A program made the position numbers and the translations under genes. The notes beneath the pieces were generated by a model. That model worked only from the letters and a program-made list of their open reading frames with translations, was not told the origin of the DNA and did no database searches. DNA of 64,000 bases from Elusimicrobiota bacterium (lineage in GTDB: Bacteria > Elusimicrobiota > Elusimicrobia > Elusimicrobiales > UBA9959): the NCBI GenBank assembly GCA_026388155.1, contig JAPLKI010000022.1:186001-250000 (forward strand). The letters run 5' to 3'. Within the stretch, counting starts at the first letter, position 1. Each line of letters starts with the position of its first letter. This document shows, piece after piece, positions 35,973 to 43,773 of this stretch.

Positions 35973-36042
35973 TAGCGAATAGCAAATGGCGACTAACGGA
36001 TAGCGTGCGGGGAACTTATATTCCCCCGGCGCTATCCGTTGG
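35973..36042. repeat. Heptamer block (TAGCGAA type) running into a long terminator-like hairpin
   Basis: Five 7-mers from 35973: TAGCGAA, TAGCAAA, TGGCGAC, TAACGGA, TAGCGTG. The last units extend into a stem (AACGGATAGCG ... GGGGAA, loop CTTATA, then TTCCCC ... CGCTATCCGTT to 36040) followed by a T-containing stretch. It probably terminates rocD. Confidence 0.82.
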
Positions 36043-36080
36043 ACTTTTAGACCCATACCTTTTTAGGGTTCTCTTCTGCT

Positions 36081-36108
36081 TGTGACATGTGACTTGAAAC
36101 CTGTGACC
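36081..36108. repeat. Heptamer tandem block (TGTGACA type) at the start of the EamA gene
   Basis: Four 7-mers: TGTGACA, TGTGACT, TGAAACC, TGTGACC. They end 7 bp before ATG 36116, where a ribosome site would be expected. The inverted partner is at 37004-37031 at the other end of the gene. Confidence 0.82.
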
Positions 36109-36115
36109 TTTCTTT

Positions 36116-37057
36116 ATGGCTGTTCCGTCAAAAAACCGTAACTGGCTCTATTTCCAGGTAACTTTTGCCGCCGCGGTCTGGGGCGCGTCTTACCCCTTTA
36201 CAAAGTATCTCGTTACCGAAATCTCGCCGCTTTCAATAGTAACCGCCCGCACGCTTATAGGCGTGCTGCTGCTTCTTTTCCTGAGCGGTGCGCGCCTTAA
36301 AGCGGCGGATTGCAAGCCGTCCCTGTTGTGGAAAGTGCTGCTAATGTCCCTGCTGGGCGTTTCAATCCAGCAATATGTGCAGGCCTACGCGCTGAAATAC
36401 ACACAGGCCTCCCACGCGGGGTGGCTTATAGCTACCATACCTATCCTGGTGGCCGGATTAATGGCCGCCTTTGGTGAAAAAATAGGTCCCTTCAAAATAG
36501 TTGCCTTCATTTTAGGCTTTGCGGGCGCAGTGCTGGTGGTGTTCTCAAAAACAGGGGCGGCGGCTTTTTCTCTGCCTTCCACGCGCGGCGACCTTATCTT
36601 CATGATAAGTTGCTTCGCCTGGGCCTTTTACGTCCTGCTTAACAGGAAATGGCTTACCTTTTGGCCGCAGGCCAAGGTGACCACGGTTACCATGCTGGTG
36701 GCGCTTTTAACCCTGCTGCCGGCCTGGCTGGTTTCCGGCGGGCCCGCTGAGTTTGTCCGGGTAACGGCGCGCGGCTGGGTAAGCCTTGCGTATCTTGGCG
36801 TGCTTTCTACGGCTTTTGCGTACCTGTTCTGGAATAATTCGGTTGAAGGACTGGGCCCTGTAACATCTTCCTATTTTATATATCTTCAGCCTTTTGCCAC
36901 TTTGCTTTCCGCTTATTTTTTTCTGGGCGAGGCGGCCGCTCCGTCCGCGATCTTCGGCGGTCTGCTTATACTTGCAGGGGTATATTTTGTTAACATTAAC
37001 AGAGTCACGGGTTTCAGGTTTCAGGCCGCAGGTCCGAACGGCTTTAAACCGGACTGA
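36116..37057 (+). CDS. EamA/DMT family exporter
   Basis: 313 residues with ten predicted helices in two five-helix EamA repeats. WGASYPFTKYLVTEISPLSIV marks the first repeat and SCFAWAFYVLLNRKWL the second. LGVLSTAFAYLFWNNSVEGLG and the YLQPFATLLSAYFFLGE block are typical of drug/metabolite exporters. Substrate unknown. The last 15 or so codons (after VNINR) lie in a heptamer block, so the C-terminal tail (VTGFRFQAAGPNG) is repeat-derived and probably dispensable. No canonical ribosome site; the upstream block occupies that position. Confidence 0.88.
   Translation: MAVPSKNRNWLYFQVTFAAAVWGASYPFTKYLVTEISPLSIVTARTLIGVLLLLFLSGARLKAADCKPSLLWKVLLMSLLGVSIQQYVQAYALKYTQASHAGWLIATIPILVAGLMAAFGEKIGPFKIVAFILGFAGAVLVVFSKTGAAAFSLPSTRGDLIFMISCFAWAFYVLLNRKWLTFWPQAKVTTVTMLVALLTLLPAWLVSGGPAEFVRVTARGWVSLAYLGVLSTAFAYLFWNNSVEGLGPVTSSYFIYLQPFATLLSAYFFLGEAAAPSAIFGGLLILAGVYFVNINRVTGFRFQAAGPNGFKPD
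37004..37031. repeat. Heptamer tandem block inside the 3' end of the EamA gene
   Basis: Units GTCACGG, GTTTCAG, GTTTCAG, GCCGCAG. Read backwards this is TGAAACC, TGAAACC, CGTGAC, matching the block at 36081-36108. The two form an inverted pair around the gene, and this one is translated. Confidence 0.75.
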
Positions 37058-37089
37058 TAAATAAAAAACGGAAAAAGGAACCACGCGCC

Positions 37090-37989
37090 ATGCCTGATTA
37101 CGATGCACTTAAAGATAAATTCGGGACCTTCTGTTTTTTTAACGAGCCCGCGGCCAATTTCACCACTTACCGGGCCGGCGGCGCCGCCCATGCGCTGGTC
37201 AAGCCCGCTTCCCCCGACGAAATGTGCTGGCTTTGGCGCTGGTGTCTTGAAAAAAACCTGCCTTTTCGCGTACTGGGCAAAGGTTCTAATGTACTGGTCA
37301 GCGACAAGGGGCTTGACGGAGTTACGGCGCTTACGGAAAGATTTTCACAGCTTACAATCTCGGGCAACGCCGCAACGGCGGGCTCAGGCGTTTTATGGGA
37401 CGACCTGGCGCGCGTTTGCGCGGAAAAAGGCCTTGGCGGTCTGGAAAAAACCTCAGGTATCCCCGGTACGGTCGGCGGCGCTGTGCGCATGAACGCGGGG
37501 GCTTATGGCCAGGAAACATTCGACCGTCTTGTTTCGGTTGAGACTATGGACGCCGAGGGGCGCGTTTTTACGTTAAAGAAAAATCAAATCGCGCATGGTT
37601 ACAGGATCGTGCTCGGGCTGGAAAACCTGATCGTTCTTTCGGTCTCTTTCGCGTTTGAGCCTTTGGGGAGCGAGAAACTTCTGGCGGAACGGGCCCGCAT
37701 ACTGGCTAAAAGGGCCGAAAAACATCCGCTTGACTATCCCTCGGCAGGCAGCGTCTTCAAACGTCCTGTCGGCGATTTCGCCTCCCGCCTTATAGACGAA
37801 TGCGGCCTTAAGGGGCTTAAAATAGGCGGAGCGCAGGTGTCGCAAAAACACGCGGGTTTTATAATGAATTCGGGCGGGGCCACGGCGTCGGATATTTACC
37901 GCTTGATACAAAAAGTGCGGGCCGAGGTTAAGGCCAAAACCGGCATTGAACTTGATCTTGAACAGGTACTGCTCGGGGATTTTGAGTAG
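37090..37989 (+). CDS. murB: UDP-N-acetylenolpyruvoylglucosamine reductase
   Basis: 299 residues, normal for type II MurB. This cytoplasmic FAD enzyme makes UDP-N-acetylmuramate for peptidoglycan. Visible: NFTTYRAGGAAHALVKPAS, LGKGSNVLVSDKGL (FAD-binding), SGIPGTVGGAVRMNAGAYG, YPSAGSVFKRP (catalytic Ser) and VSQKHAGFIMN followed by TASDIYRLI. All main motifs are intact. It starts 32 bp after the EamA gene and stands apart from other mur genes. Confidence 0.96.
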   Translation: MPDYDALKDKFGTFCFFNEPAANFTTYRAGGAAHALVKPASPDEMCWLWRWCLEKNLPFRVLGKGSNVLVSDKGLDGVTALTERFSQLTISGNAATAGSGVLWDDLARVCAEKGLGGLEKTSGIPGTVGGAVRMNAGAYGQETFDRLVSVETMDAEGRVFTLKKNQIAHGYRIVLGLENLIVLSVSFAFEPLGSEKLLAERARILAKRAEKHPLDYPSAGSVFKRPVGDFASRLIDECGLKGLKIGGAQVSQKHAGFIMNSGGATASDIYRLIQKVRAEVKAKTGIELDLEQVLLGDFE

Positions 37990-38042
37990 AAATACCGCGA
38001 TATTGACATGCTCAGCGGAAGAAACATTTCAGGGAGGCGGAT

Positions 38043-38624
38043 ATGAAGAAAATGGCTTTTGTTATGATGGCGGCAATAAGCTGCTATCCGGTTTTGTGTC
38101 AGGCTTTTGACGCCGGTAATATTTCGTATGGTTTTGGATACGGTTTTTCCAGGCCTATCAGCGGGGAATGGGGCAAACAGTACAAAGCTTCTTCCGCGCT
38201 TGCGGTTTCAGCCGAGTACCAGGTTGACGAGGGACACCGGCTGGGGCTTGAGATCGGGTATGATTCCGGGCACCCGCACTTCGTTGTTACAGAGTGCAAA
38301 CCCAGGGTGCTTTATTTCGCGCCTTTTTACAAAGAGGTCAAAGAGCTGGGCCCCTTTGATTTTTACGGGAGGATCGGCCTTGGCTTGTATGACAGGTGGA
38401 CGCCCGCCTATACGGACTCGCGCGACGGTGCGAAATATTCCACCAGCTTCAGCGATAAGCTGGGTTATAACGGCGGTTTCGGCCTGATTTACAAGAAGCA
38501 GTCAGGTCTCACGTTCGGGATCGACCTGCGGATGCATAAGATACTGCGTTTTATCGGTATAGGGAACGCTAAAGTATCCGCTACAAATATTGTGACCACC
38601 TTCCGGCTGGAAAATATGTTTTAA
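38043..38624 (+). CDS. Outer-membrane beta-barrel-like protein
   Basis: 193 residues; family not recognised. Signal peptide 1-22 (ends LCQAF). The mature part is a run of amphipathic strands with tyrosine/glycine-rich ends: ISYGFGYGFSRPISGEWGK, LAVSAEYQVDEGHRLGLEIGY, GPFDFYGRIGLGLYDRW, GYNGGFGLIYKKQSGLTFGIDLRMH. It ends VTTFRLENMF with terminal Phe. It resembles small eight-stranded outer-membrane proteins. GGGAGG at about 38031-38036 is the ribosome site. It is convergent with the next gene. Confidence 0.72.
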   Translation: MKKMAFVMMAAISCYPVLCQAFDAGNISYGFGYGFSRPISGEWGKQYKASSALAVSAEYQVDEGHRLGLEIGYDSGHPHFVVTECKPRVLYFAPFYKEVKELGPFDFYGRIGLGLYDRWTPAYTDSRDGAKYSTSFSDKLGYNGGFGLIYKKQSGLTFGIDLRMHKILRFIGIGNAKVSATNIVTTFRLENMF

Positions 38625-38625
38625 C

Positions 38626-38970
38626 TCAAAAACGCCGGGAAACAAAAAATTTTTTAGTTTCTCCGAAGGTAAGCGCGTTGAGCAGCAGCCAGATAAGCAA
38701 GACTCCGACAAGCATCAGAGGTATCCCCAAAATCGCCCCTATTACGGTGGAAGTAAGCACGGCGCCCGTTATTATAAGCGCCAACGCTACAAGGCCTATC
38801 ACTCCCGCGAAAAGCAGTTTAAGTTTGAATATAAAGGCGCGAAACCGCGACATTGCGCTTCCGGCTTTCTGTCCGCCATGCGCGCCCCGTGAGGGGCTGC
38901 TTACTATCTCCGGTTCTATGGCGTCATCCTCAGCTTCTGTTTTTAAGGCCGGAGTACAATTCCTGTGCAT
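38626..38970 (-). CDS. Small membrane protein of unknown function
   Basis: 114 residues. About 45 polar N-terminal residues precede two adjacent hydrophobic helices (about 52-72 and 77-97; LLFAGVIGLVALALIITGAV and AILGIPLMLVGVLLIWLLL), with a basic tail ending KKFFVSRRF. Two-helix hairpins of this style suggest an inner-membrane protein with both ends on one side. No family recognised. An internal ATG at residue 40 (SAMSRFRAF) is an alternative start. Confidence 0.55.
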   Translation of the reverse strand: MHRNCTPALKTEAEDDAIEPEIVSSPSRGAHGGQKAGSAMSRFRAFIFKLKLLFAGVIGLVALALIITGAVLTSTVIGAILGIPLMLVGVLLIWLLLNALTFGETKKFFVSRRF

Positions 38971-39425
38971 AATAAGAATTATACTCCCTAAAGCGCCGCG
39001 CGCGCAACATTTTAAAAAATCACAATGTCTATTATCTGCACAAAAGCGCGGTAAAATCCGTTCGACGCCTCCACAACCATTTTCCTCACACCGCGAACCG
39101 CTGCAATATTGCCATAGTAAACTGCGTTATATAAATGGGCTTTACTATGTTGTGGAGCCGCAGTTATCCATTGTGTCCGGCTAAACCAGCCCCCGGCGTA
39201 TTGGGTAATGCTAATTTTGCTGTGCGACCGGCTTTTAACATTTTTTGTGGGGGGGGCCGGTCCCGGACTAGGACGTTAATATCTTTCGGATGCCCTGTGC
39301 AGATTCAAAGTGCCGGGGTCTTTTGGCGCGATGCGGTGTTAGTGGCGCCGCTGCCCGCGACACTTTTGACGTCTTGCGGTGTCTAATAATAAATAACTGC
39401 AATTATATTTCAATGAAAGGTGACT
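38971..39425. other. Long intergenic region with nested inverted repeats
   Basis: No gene supported. CTCCACAAC (39069-39077) pairs with GTTGTGGAG (39149-39157), and CATAGTAAA (39113-39121) pairs with TTTACTATG (39141-39149); the two right arms are contiguous. AACTGCG (39120) could pair instead with CGCAGTT (39160), which would exclude the inner stem. Further on, GACCGGC (39226-39232) pairs with GCCGGTC (39256-39262), with a run of eight G in the right side of its loop. It precedes the ECF sigma gene and may hold its leader or a small RNA. Confidence 0.45.
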
Positions 39426-40013
39426 GTGCTTATTTCTGAACCAAGCGACACAGAGTTGATTACCGAAGTTCTAAACGGAGATACCGACTCTTTTTCCGTC
39501 CTTGTCATCCGCCATCAGCAGAAGGTGCTTGGCTTTTGCCTTTCAATGCTCTCTAACAGGCAGGCGGCGGAAGATGCCGCCCAGGAGATATTCGTAAAAG
39601 CCTTCACCGCCATGCCCGGTTTCCGCCGTGGCTCTTCCTTCTCCACCTGGCTGTACCGCATAGCCTTCAACCACTGCTGCAACCTCCGCAGAAAAACCTG
39701 TAGAGCCAGACAGGAAAGTTTTGACGCCATGACCGAGGCGGCGCGCGAGAAAGCCATGCGCGCGGCCGCTCCTGAAGCGGCCCCTCATGAGGATCCTGAA
39801 ATTGCAGCCGGGGCAATGGCGGCGCTGCCCGCCGCATACAGGGCCGTGGTAGCTCTGCGTCTGGAGGGGGAGAATTACGCCGAGATAGCAGTCGCGCTGG
39901 GGGTTTCTATGGATTCGGTAAAAGCCAAACTGAGGCGCGCCAGGGTAATACTGCGCGCCCGACTGCGACACGTTTTGCCTGAACAAGTGTCTAAACATAC
40001 GGAGAGAGAATGA
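39426..40013 (+). CDS. ECF-type sigma-70 family RNA polymerase sigma factor
   Basis: 195 residues. Region 2 is at about 9-75: LITEVLNGDTDSFSVLVIRHQQKVLGFCLSM, the RQAAEDAAQEIFVKAFTAM core-binding helix and FSTWLYRIAFNHCCNLRRK for the -10. Region 4 is at about 125-185: LPAAYRAVVALRLEGENYAEIAVALGVSMDSVKAKLRRAR. Sigma factors of this class answer to envelope or metal stress. GTG 39426 has AAAGG 5 bp upstream; a GTG two codons earlier is less well placed. It overlaps the anti-sigma gene by 4 bp. Confidence 0.93.
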   Translation: MLISEPSDTELITEVLNGDTDSFSVLVIRHQQKVLGFCLSMLSNRQAAEDAAQEIFVKAFTAMPGFRRGSSFSTWLYRIAFNHCCNLRRKTCRARQESFDAMTEAAREKAMRAAAPEAAPHEDPEIAAGAMAALPAAYRAVVALRLEGENYAEIAVALGVSMDSVKAKLRRARVILRARLRHVLPEQVSKHTERE

Positions 40014-40468
40014 ACCCGGATGATTTTTGCGCTAAATTAGAGGCCTTTCACGACGGCGAATTGCCGCCGGCCGAGGCCCGCGCCGTTGCGGCGCACATAA
40101 ACACCTGCCCCTGCTGCCGCGAGGAACTGTCCCACCTGCGTGCCATGGAAGTAATTCTTAAACCGTGCGTTACAACTTCGAATATTTCAGTGGCCGTTAT
40201 GGCGCGTATAGCTGTGCTGGACTCGGTCGGCGTGTACCACACCCCCGCATTCGCCGGCTGGTGGAAAGTCCCGGTGCTGGCGCTGGCGTCCTGCGCTGTA
40301 TACGCGCTATGCGTTGAAACCGGGCTTTTACCCGTCAGCCAGTCGCCGCTGCTGGCCGCTGTGGCGGCGCATAAAGAAGCTGAAAAACTTTCAATTATGA
40401 TTTTCGGCGGCGGAGAAACCGGCAGCGAACAGCTTCTGGCCATGTTACTTGAAGGAGGGAAAAAATGA
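40010..40468 (+). CDS. Zinc-finger anti-sigma factor
   Basis: 152 residues. The N-terminal zf-HC2/ASD domain has AHINTCPCCREELSHLRAM, giving the H-x3-C-x2-C site near residues 29-36, after FHDGELPPAEARAVAAH. One transmembrane helix (about 85-103, VPVLALASCAVYALCV) leads to a short periplasmic tail of about 45 residues. It should hold the sigma factor at the inner membrane until a signal releases it. It overlaps both neighbours by 4 bp (ATGA), which fits fixed stoichiometry. Confidence 0.9.
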   Translation: MNPDDFCAKLEAFHDGELPPAEARAVAAHINTCPCCREELSHLRAMEVILKPCVTTSNISVAVMARIAVLDSVGVYHTPAFAGWWKVPVLALASCAVYALCVETGLLPVSQSPLLAAVAAHKEAEKLSIMIFGGGETGSEQLLAMLLEGGKK

Positions 40469-40857
40469 CCATACGTTGGAACCAGGTGGCGGTAGCCGCC
40501 GCGGCAGGTTTTCTGCTGGGAGCCGTCTTCTCCGACTTTTACCGCATGCACCGCATGCCATGGCCTCCGCCGCCGCACCACATGGACGGGCCCATGGAGA
40601 TGTTCAACCACGAATTGGGACTTACAGAGTCTCAGCGGGAAAAAGTTTCGGCTATTTTTAAAAAGTACCAGCCGGAGATGGAAAAGATAATGGAGGAGAA
40701 CAGACCCAAAATGGAAGAAGTGCGGCTGCGGATCAAGTCCGAATTGAAGGCGGTGCTTACACCCGAACAGGCTGCCAAGCTTGAGGAACTTGAAAAAGAC
40801 TTCAGGCCGGAGGGACACCACGGTCCGCCCATGCGGCGCGGCCATGGCGGTTTCTGA
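40465..40857 (+). CDS. Spy/CpxP-like periplasmic sensor or chaperone
   Basis: 130 residues. N-terminal membrane or signal segment (about 5-22). A His/Met/Pro-rich stretch (RMHRMPWPPPPHHMDGP) suggests metal binding. The helical LTxxQ domain reads GLTESQREKVSAIFKKYQPEME, then EELEKDFRPEGHHGPP. The second LTPEQAAKLEEL is the paired motif typical of Spy, CpxP and CnrX/ZraP proteins. It could be the periplasmic sensor that feeds the anti-sigma factor. It ends in a His-rich tail (PEGHHGPPMRRGHGGF). Confidence 0.85.
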   Translation: MTIRWNQVAVAAAAGFLLGAVFSDFYRMHRMPWPPPPHHMDGPMEMFNHELGLTESQREKVSAIFKKYQPEMEKIMEENRPKMEEVRLRIKSELKAVLTPEQAAKLEELEKDFRPEGHHGPPMRRGHGGF

Positions 40858-41128
40858 TACCTGGCCGCATCATAAATTTCAGCAGTAATAGTGACAGTAG
40901 CCGCAGCAGCGGAACAGGCAAGAGTTTACCGCAACGCCGATTCCTGCCCCGGCAGCTTGAGAGCTTTTGCGCCGCCATAAAAACTGCCGCTCGCTTTTCC
41001 ACTGAATTTAAAGGCCCGGCTTCCACTTAGCTGGAATACTCCGGTAATTTCCGAAAACGCCTTTTTTACACATAATTACAGGCGGCTTGGTTATAAAATT
41101 TCAGGGACATTCGTTAATGGAGGCTGTT

Positions 41129-42058
41129 ATGAAAAACCGTATAAGTTCATATAGTGGTACGGGCAGGCTGGGTGTAAGACTTTGCGCCGCCACGGGTTTT
41201 GCCCTTATTATGGCATCTACCGCCTGTGCGGGCCTTTTCGGTGCCAAAGAAATACCCAGCGCATGGAACGAATCGGCGATAAAAGTGGATGGAGACGGGG
41301 CAGAATGGGATGCGGATGGGATGACGGAAAAAGGAGGGTTGGCGGTTTCGGCGGCCAATGACGATAAGAATCTTTATATCTACGCCGCCGCCCTGGATCG
41401 CGACTCCGCCGCGCAGCTTTCCGGAATATTCAAGCAGACTTTCACGCTCTGGCTGGACGGCAAAGACGGAAAAAAAAAGGTTTATGGCATAAAGCTTGAG
41501 ATCAAGGGAGTAAAAGAAAAGGAGGGGGAGGCTAAAACTCAGCCGTCCCAGGAGCAGTCTTGGGAAAGGAAGATGCCGGAGCCGAGAGCGGTTTCATATG
41601 AAGCAGGCATTGTGGACAAAGATGGCCCGCTGTTTTCGCTTGATTCCGAGGGCGTGGAATTCAAATCCGGGCTTAACAGAAAAAAAAGGCCGGTTTTCGA
41701 GTTTAAGATCCCGCTTGCCAAGTTAATTTCAAAAAACGTCGCTGTTGTGGGAGCGGGCTTTGAAACATCCGAAATAACCGAAAGCTCCATGCCCGGCAAA
41801 AGGAATTCAGAATCGGGTTCGGAAGGCGGCAGAAGCGGCGGTTCAGGTATGGGTGGCCCCGGGGGCAGATCGGGCGGCGGCAGACGTGGTCCTCCGCCCG
41901 GCGGTGGTTCGGGTATAGGCGGACCGGGCGGCATTTCGGACAATGGCCCTGGTATGGGCGGACCTGGCGGCGCAAACAACTCCGCTCCCACCCTGCCTGA
42001 CCCTATAAGCTTCTGGCTGAAAATAAAGCTGGCGAGAAAAATCGTAATGATGCGATGA
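41129..42058 (+). CDS. Secreted CBM9-like protein with Gly-rich tail
   Basis: 309 residues from ATG 41129 (GGAGG 5 bp upstream). Signal peptide about 1-31 (ends MASTACA). The domain at about 35-210 begins IPSAWNESAIKVDGDGAEWDADGM, which is typical of CBM9/DOMON-like domains with a DGxxxEW opening, and continues KNLYIYAAALD and VFEFKIPLAKL. After it comes a low-complexity Gly/Ser/Pro/Arg stretch (about 235-290) of repeated GGPGG and GGSG units. Ligand unknown. It opens the efflux operon, 271 bp after the Spy-like gene, and overlaps the next gene by 4 bp. Confidence 0.7.
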   Translation: MKNRISSYSGTGRLGVRLCAATGFALIMASTACAGLFGAKEIPSAWNESAIKVDGDGAEWDADGMTEKGGLAVSAANDDKNLYIYAAALDRDSAAQLSGIFKQTFTLWLDGKDGKKKVYGIKLEIKGVKEKEGEAKTQPSQEQSWERKMPEPRAVSYEAGIVDKDGPLFSLDSEGVEFKSGLNRKKRPVFEFKIPLAKLISKNVAVVGAGFETSEITESSMPGKRNSESGSEGGRSGGSGMGGPGGRSGGGRRGPPPGGGSGIGGPGGISDNGPGMGGPGGANNSAPTLPDPISFWLKIKLARKIVMMR

Positions 42059-42432
42059 AAAATATCAGCCGTCAATATTTTCCGGCTGCCCTGTATAGGC
42101 TTAAAGCGCCGCGGCCTCTACGGAGAAATGCGGCGTTTGCGGCGCTGTTAGCCGCGCCGCTTTTGAGCTCATGTGCCCCGCGCGCACAGCTGGCTAGGCC
42201 CGGCTTTGTGTCTCAGAATTCCGTTCCTGCTGCCTTGGCGGAAAAACGCGGACTGTCCCCCGCACCGGGCGCTCAAGCTGTGCCTTCGGGGCGGAAAACG
42301 GACATAACCGGAGAAAAAGAGGATTCTTTCGGAGATTTCGGACATGACGACGACGATTTTGGCGGGCTTAAGCGGGATTGGCCGATGGCGCTTTTTATCG
42401 CGCTAATTGCTGCGGCCGTAGGTATGCTGTGA
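42055..42432 (+). CDS. Small lipoprotein with C-terminal hydrophobic helix
   Basis: 125 residues. LAAPLLSSCAPRAQ near residue 35 is a lipobox; the stretch before it is basic and long (about 30 residues). The middle is charged and Asp-rich (GDFGHDDDDFGGLKRDW). A final helix WPMALFIALIAAAVGML is at the C-terminus. Not recognised as a family; its position points to an accessory to the efflux pump. Confidence 0.6.
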   Translation: MKNISRQYFPAALYRLKAPRPLRRNAAFAALLAAPLLSSCAPRAQLARPGFVSQNSVPAALAEKRGLSPAPGAQAVPSGRKTDITGEKEDSFGDFGHDDDDFGGLKRDWPMALFIALIAAAVGML

Positions 42433-42502
42433 TACCGCATACGGCCCTGACGGCAGTAAAAGAAGCGCGTTTCCAGACTGCTTCGCTGCGGTGAACACAT
42501 CT

Positions 42503-43768
42503 ATGACCATATTAAAAACAATACTTACAGCCGTGGTTGCGCTGCTGCCTGCCATTGCGGTCGCGCAGGAAGTAAAAACGCTTACATGGAGGGACTGCCA
42601 GGAAACAGCTATGCTGTCAAATCCTGTATTGGCAGGATACCGCCGGTTGTTGGAGTCGGCCCGCTATAGTTATTATGCCGGCCGAAGCCAGAGTCTGCCA
42701 TTTCCCGGTATATCTGTTTCTAACTCCTATTCCCGCAATGGTTCCGTGAATTCCAGCCCTGGTAATAACTTTTCAGTCAATCTGAACGCGTCGGAAACAT
42801 TGTTCAGTATGAAGTCATATGCCGATTTGGAAGTGCAATTTAAATCCGTGGAGAAAGCGGATGTGAGTTTGCGCGCGGCTTTGGCGGACACGCGCAAAAA
42901 CCTGCTTACTTCTTTTGTTTATCTGCTTTACGCACAGGAAAGGATCGGAGTGATGGAAAACATCCTCGCTATCCGTGAGAAAAGCGCGGAGATGATAAAT
43001 CTAAAGTATGAAAGCGGCCGTGAAAGCGAAGGCAATCGCCTGCGTACCGAAGCCCAGTTGGCGCAGGCCAAAGCGGATCTGGCGCAGGCAAAGCGTGATA
43101 TGCTCACCGCCCAGCGCGGCCTAACCGCCGACATCGGAGCGGATGACTTTGTTCCGGTTGTCGCGTCCGGCACACTCTCGGTTCCCGCAACGGTTTCTGA
43201 CATCGATATTGATAAAGCGGCGCTATTAATCCCAAGCGTGCTATCCGCAAAGAAGTCAGTGGAATTATACAGTCTGAAAGTTAAGCAGACGAATGCGGAC
43301 CTGTTCCCCATTCTGTCAGCCACCCAGGGTCTCGGTTGGAATGGAGTGTCGGAATTGCCCGGGAACCGTGCCTGGTCGCTGGGACTTTCGCTTTCCTGGC
43401 CGCTTTTCAGTAATGGGCCGACCTATTTCAAAAACAATCTGGCTAACGCCAAAAGTACCATGCAAAAAGCGGAAGAAGACTACCGCAGCACTCTTTTTAG
43501 CGCCAAGACCAATTTACAATCAGCCCTGGCGGCGCTGGAAACGAATATTGAAAATGTGGCCACGGTTGCCATGCTGCTCAACGCCGCTCGGCAGCGCTAT
43601 TCAGAATCTGAAATACAGTACCTCTCCGGCACAATGTCTTTTCAGACCTGGGAAGATGTGGAAGAGGAGCTTGTTTCTTCGGAACAGACCTATTTAACCT
43701 CACTCAGGTCAGTAAACATCGCACGTACGGAAGTTGACAGTTTGCTGGGGATACCGCTTGGAGACTGA
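42503..43768 (+). CDS. TolC-family outer-membrane efflux protein
   Basis: 421 residues. Signal peptide 1-21 (ends IAVAQ). The sequence has the two-fold outer-membrane-efflux-protein pattern. The first half opens LTWRDCQETAMLSNPVLAGYRRLLESARYSYYAGRSQSLP and has strand SNSYSRNGSVNSSPGN. The second half opens with PSVLSAKKSVELYSLKV. Long helices alternate with short strands as in TolC trimers. It forms the outer-membrane tunnel of the pump with the two genes that follow, 5 bp downstream. ATG 42503 is used (GGTGA at 8 bp); a GTG at 42491 is possible. Confidence 0.88.
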   Translation: MTILKTILTAVVALLPAIAVAQEVKTLTWRDCQETAMLSNPVLAGYRRLLESARYSYYAGRSQSLPFPGISVSNSYSRNGSVNSSPGNNFSVNLNASETLFSMKSYADLEVQFKSVEKADVSLRAALADTRKNLLTSFVYLLYAQERIGVMENILAIREKSAEMINLKYESGRESEGNRLRTEAQLAQAKADLAQAKRDMLTAQRGLTADIGADDFVPVVASGTLSVPATVSDIDIDKAALLIPSVLSAKKSVELYSLKVKQTNADLFPILSATQGLGWNGVSELPGNRAWSLGLSLSWPLFSNGPTYFKNNLANAKSTMQKAEEDYRSTLFSAKTNLQSALAALETNIENVATVAMLLNAARQRYSESEIQYLSGTMSFQTWEDVEEELVSSEQTYLTSLRSVNIARTEVDSLLGIPLGD

Positions 43769-43773
43769 AAATT

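Noticed and set aside
33790-36108. Possible CRISPR array from the many short repeats
   Set aside because: Repeat units are 7 nt, adjacent without spacers, and differ between loci; no cas gene is present.
39135-39386. An 83-residue plus-strand frame before the ECF sigma gene
   Set aside because: No ribosome site, low-complexity content, and it overlaps the nested hairpins; treated as non-coding.
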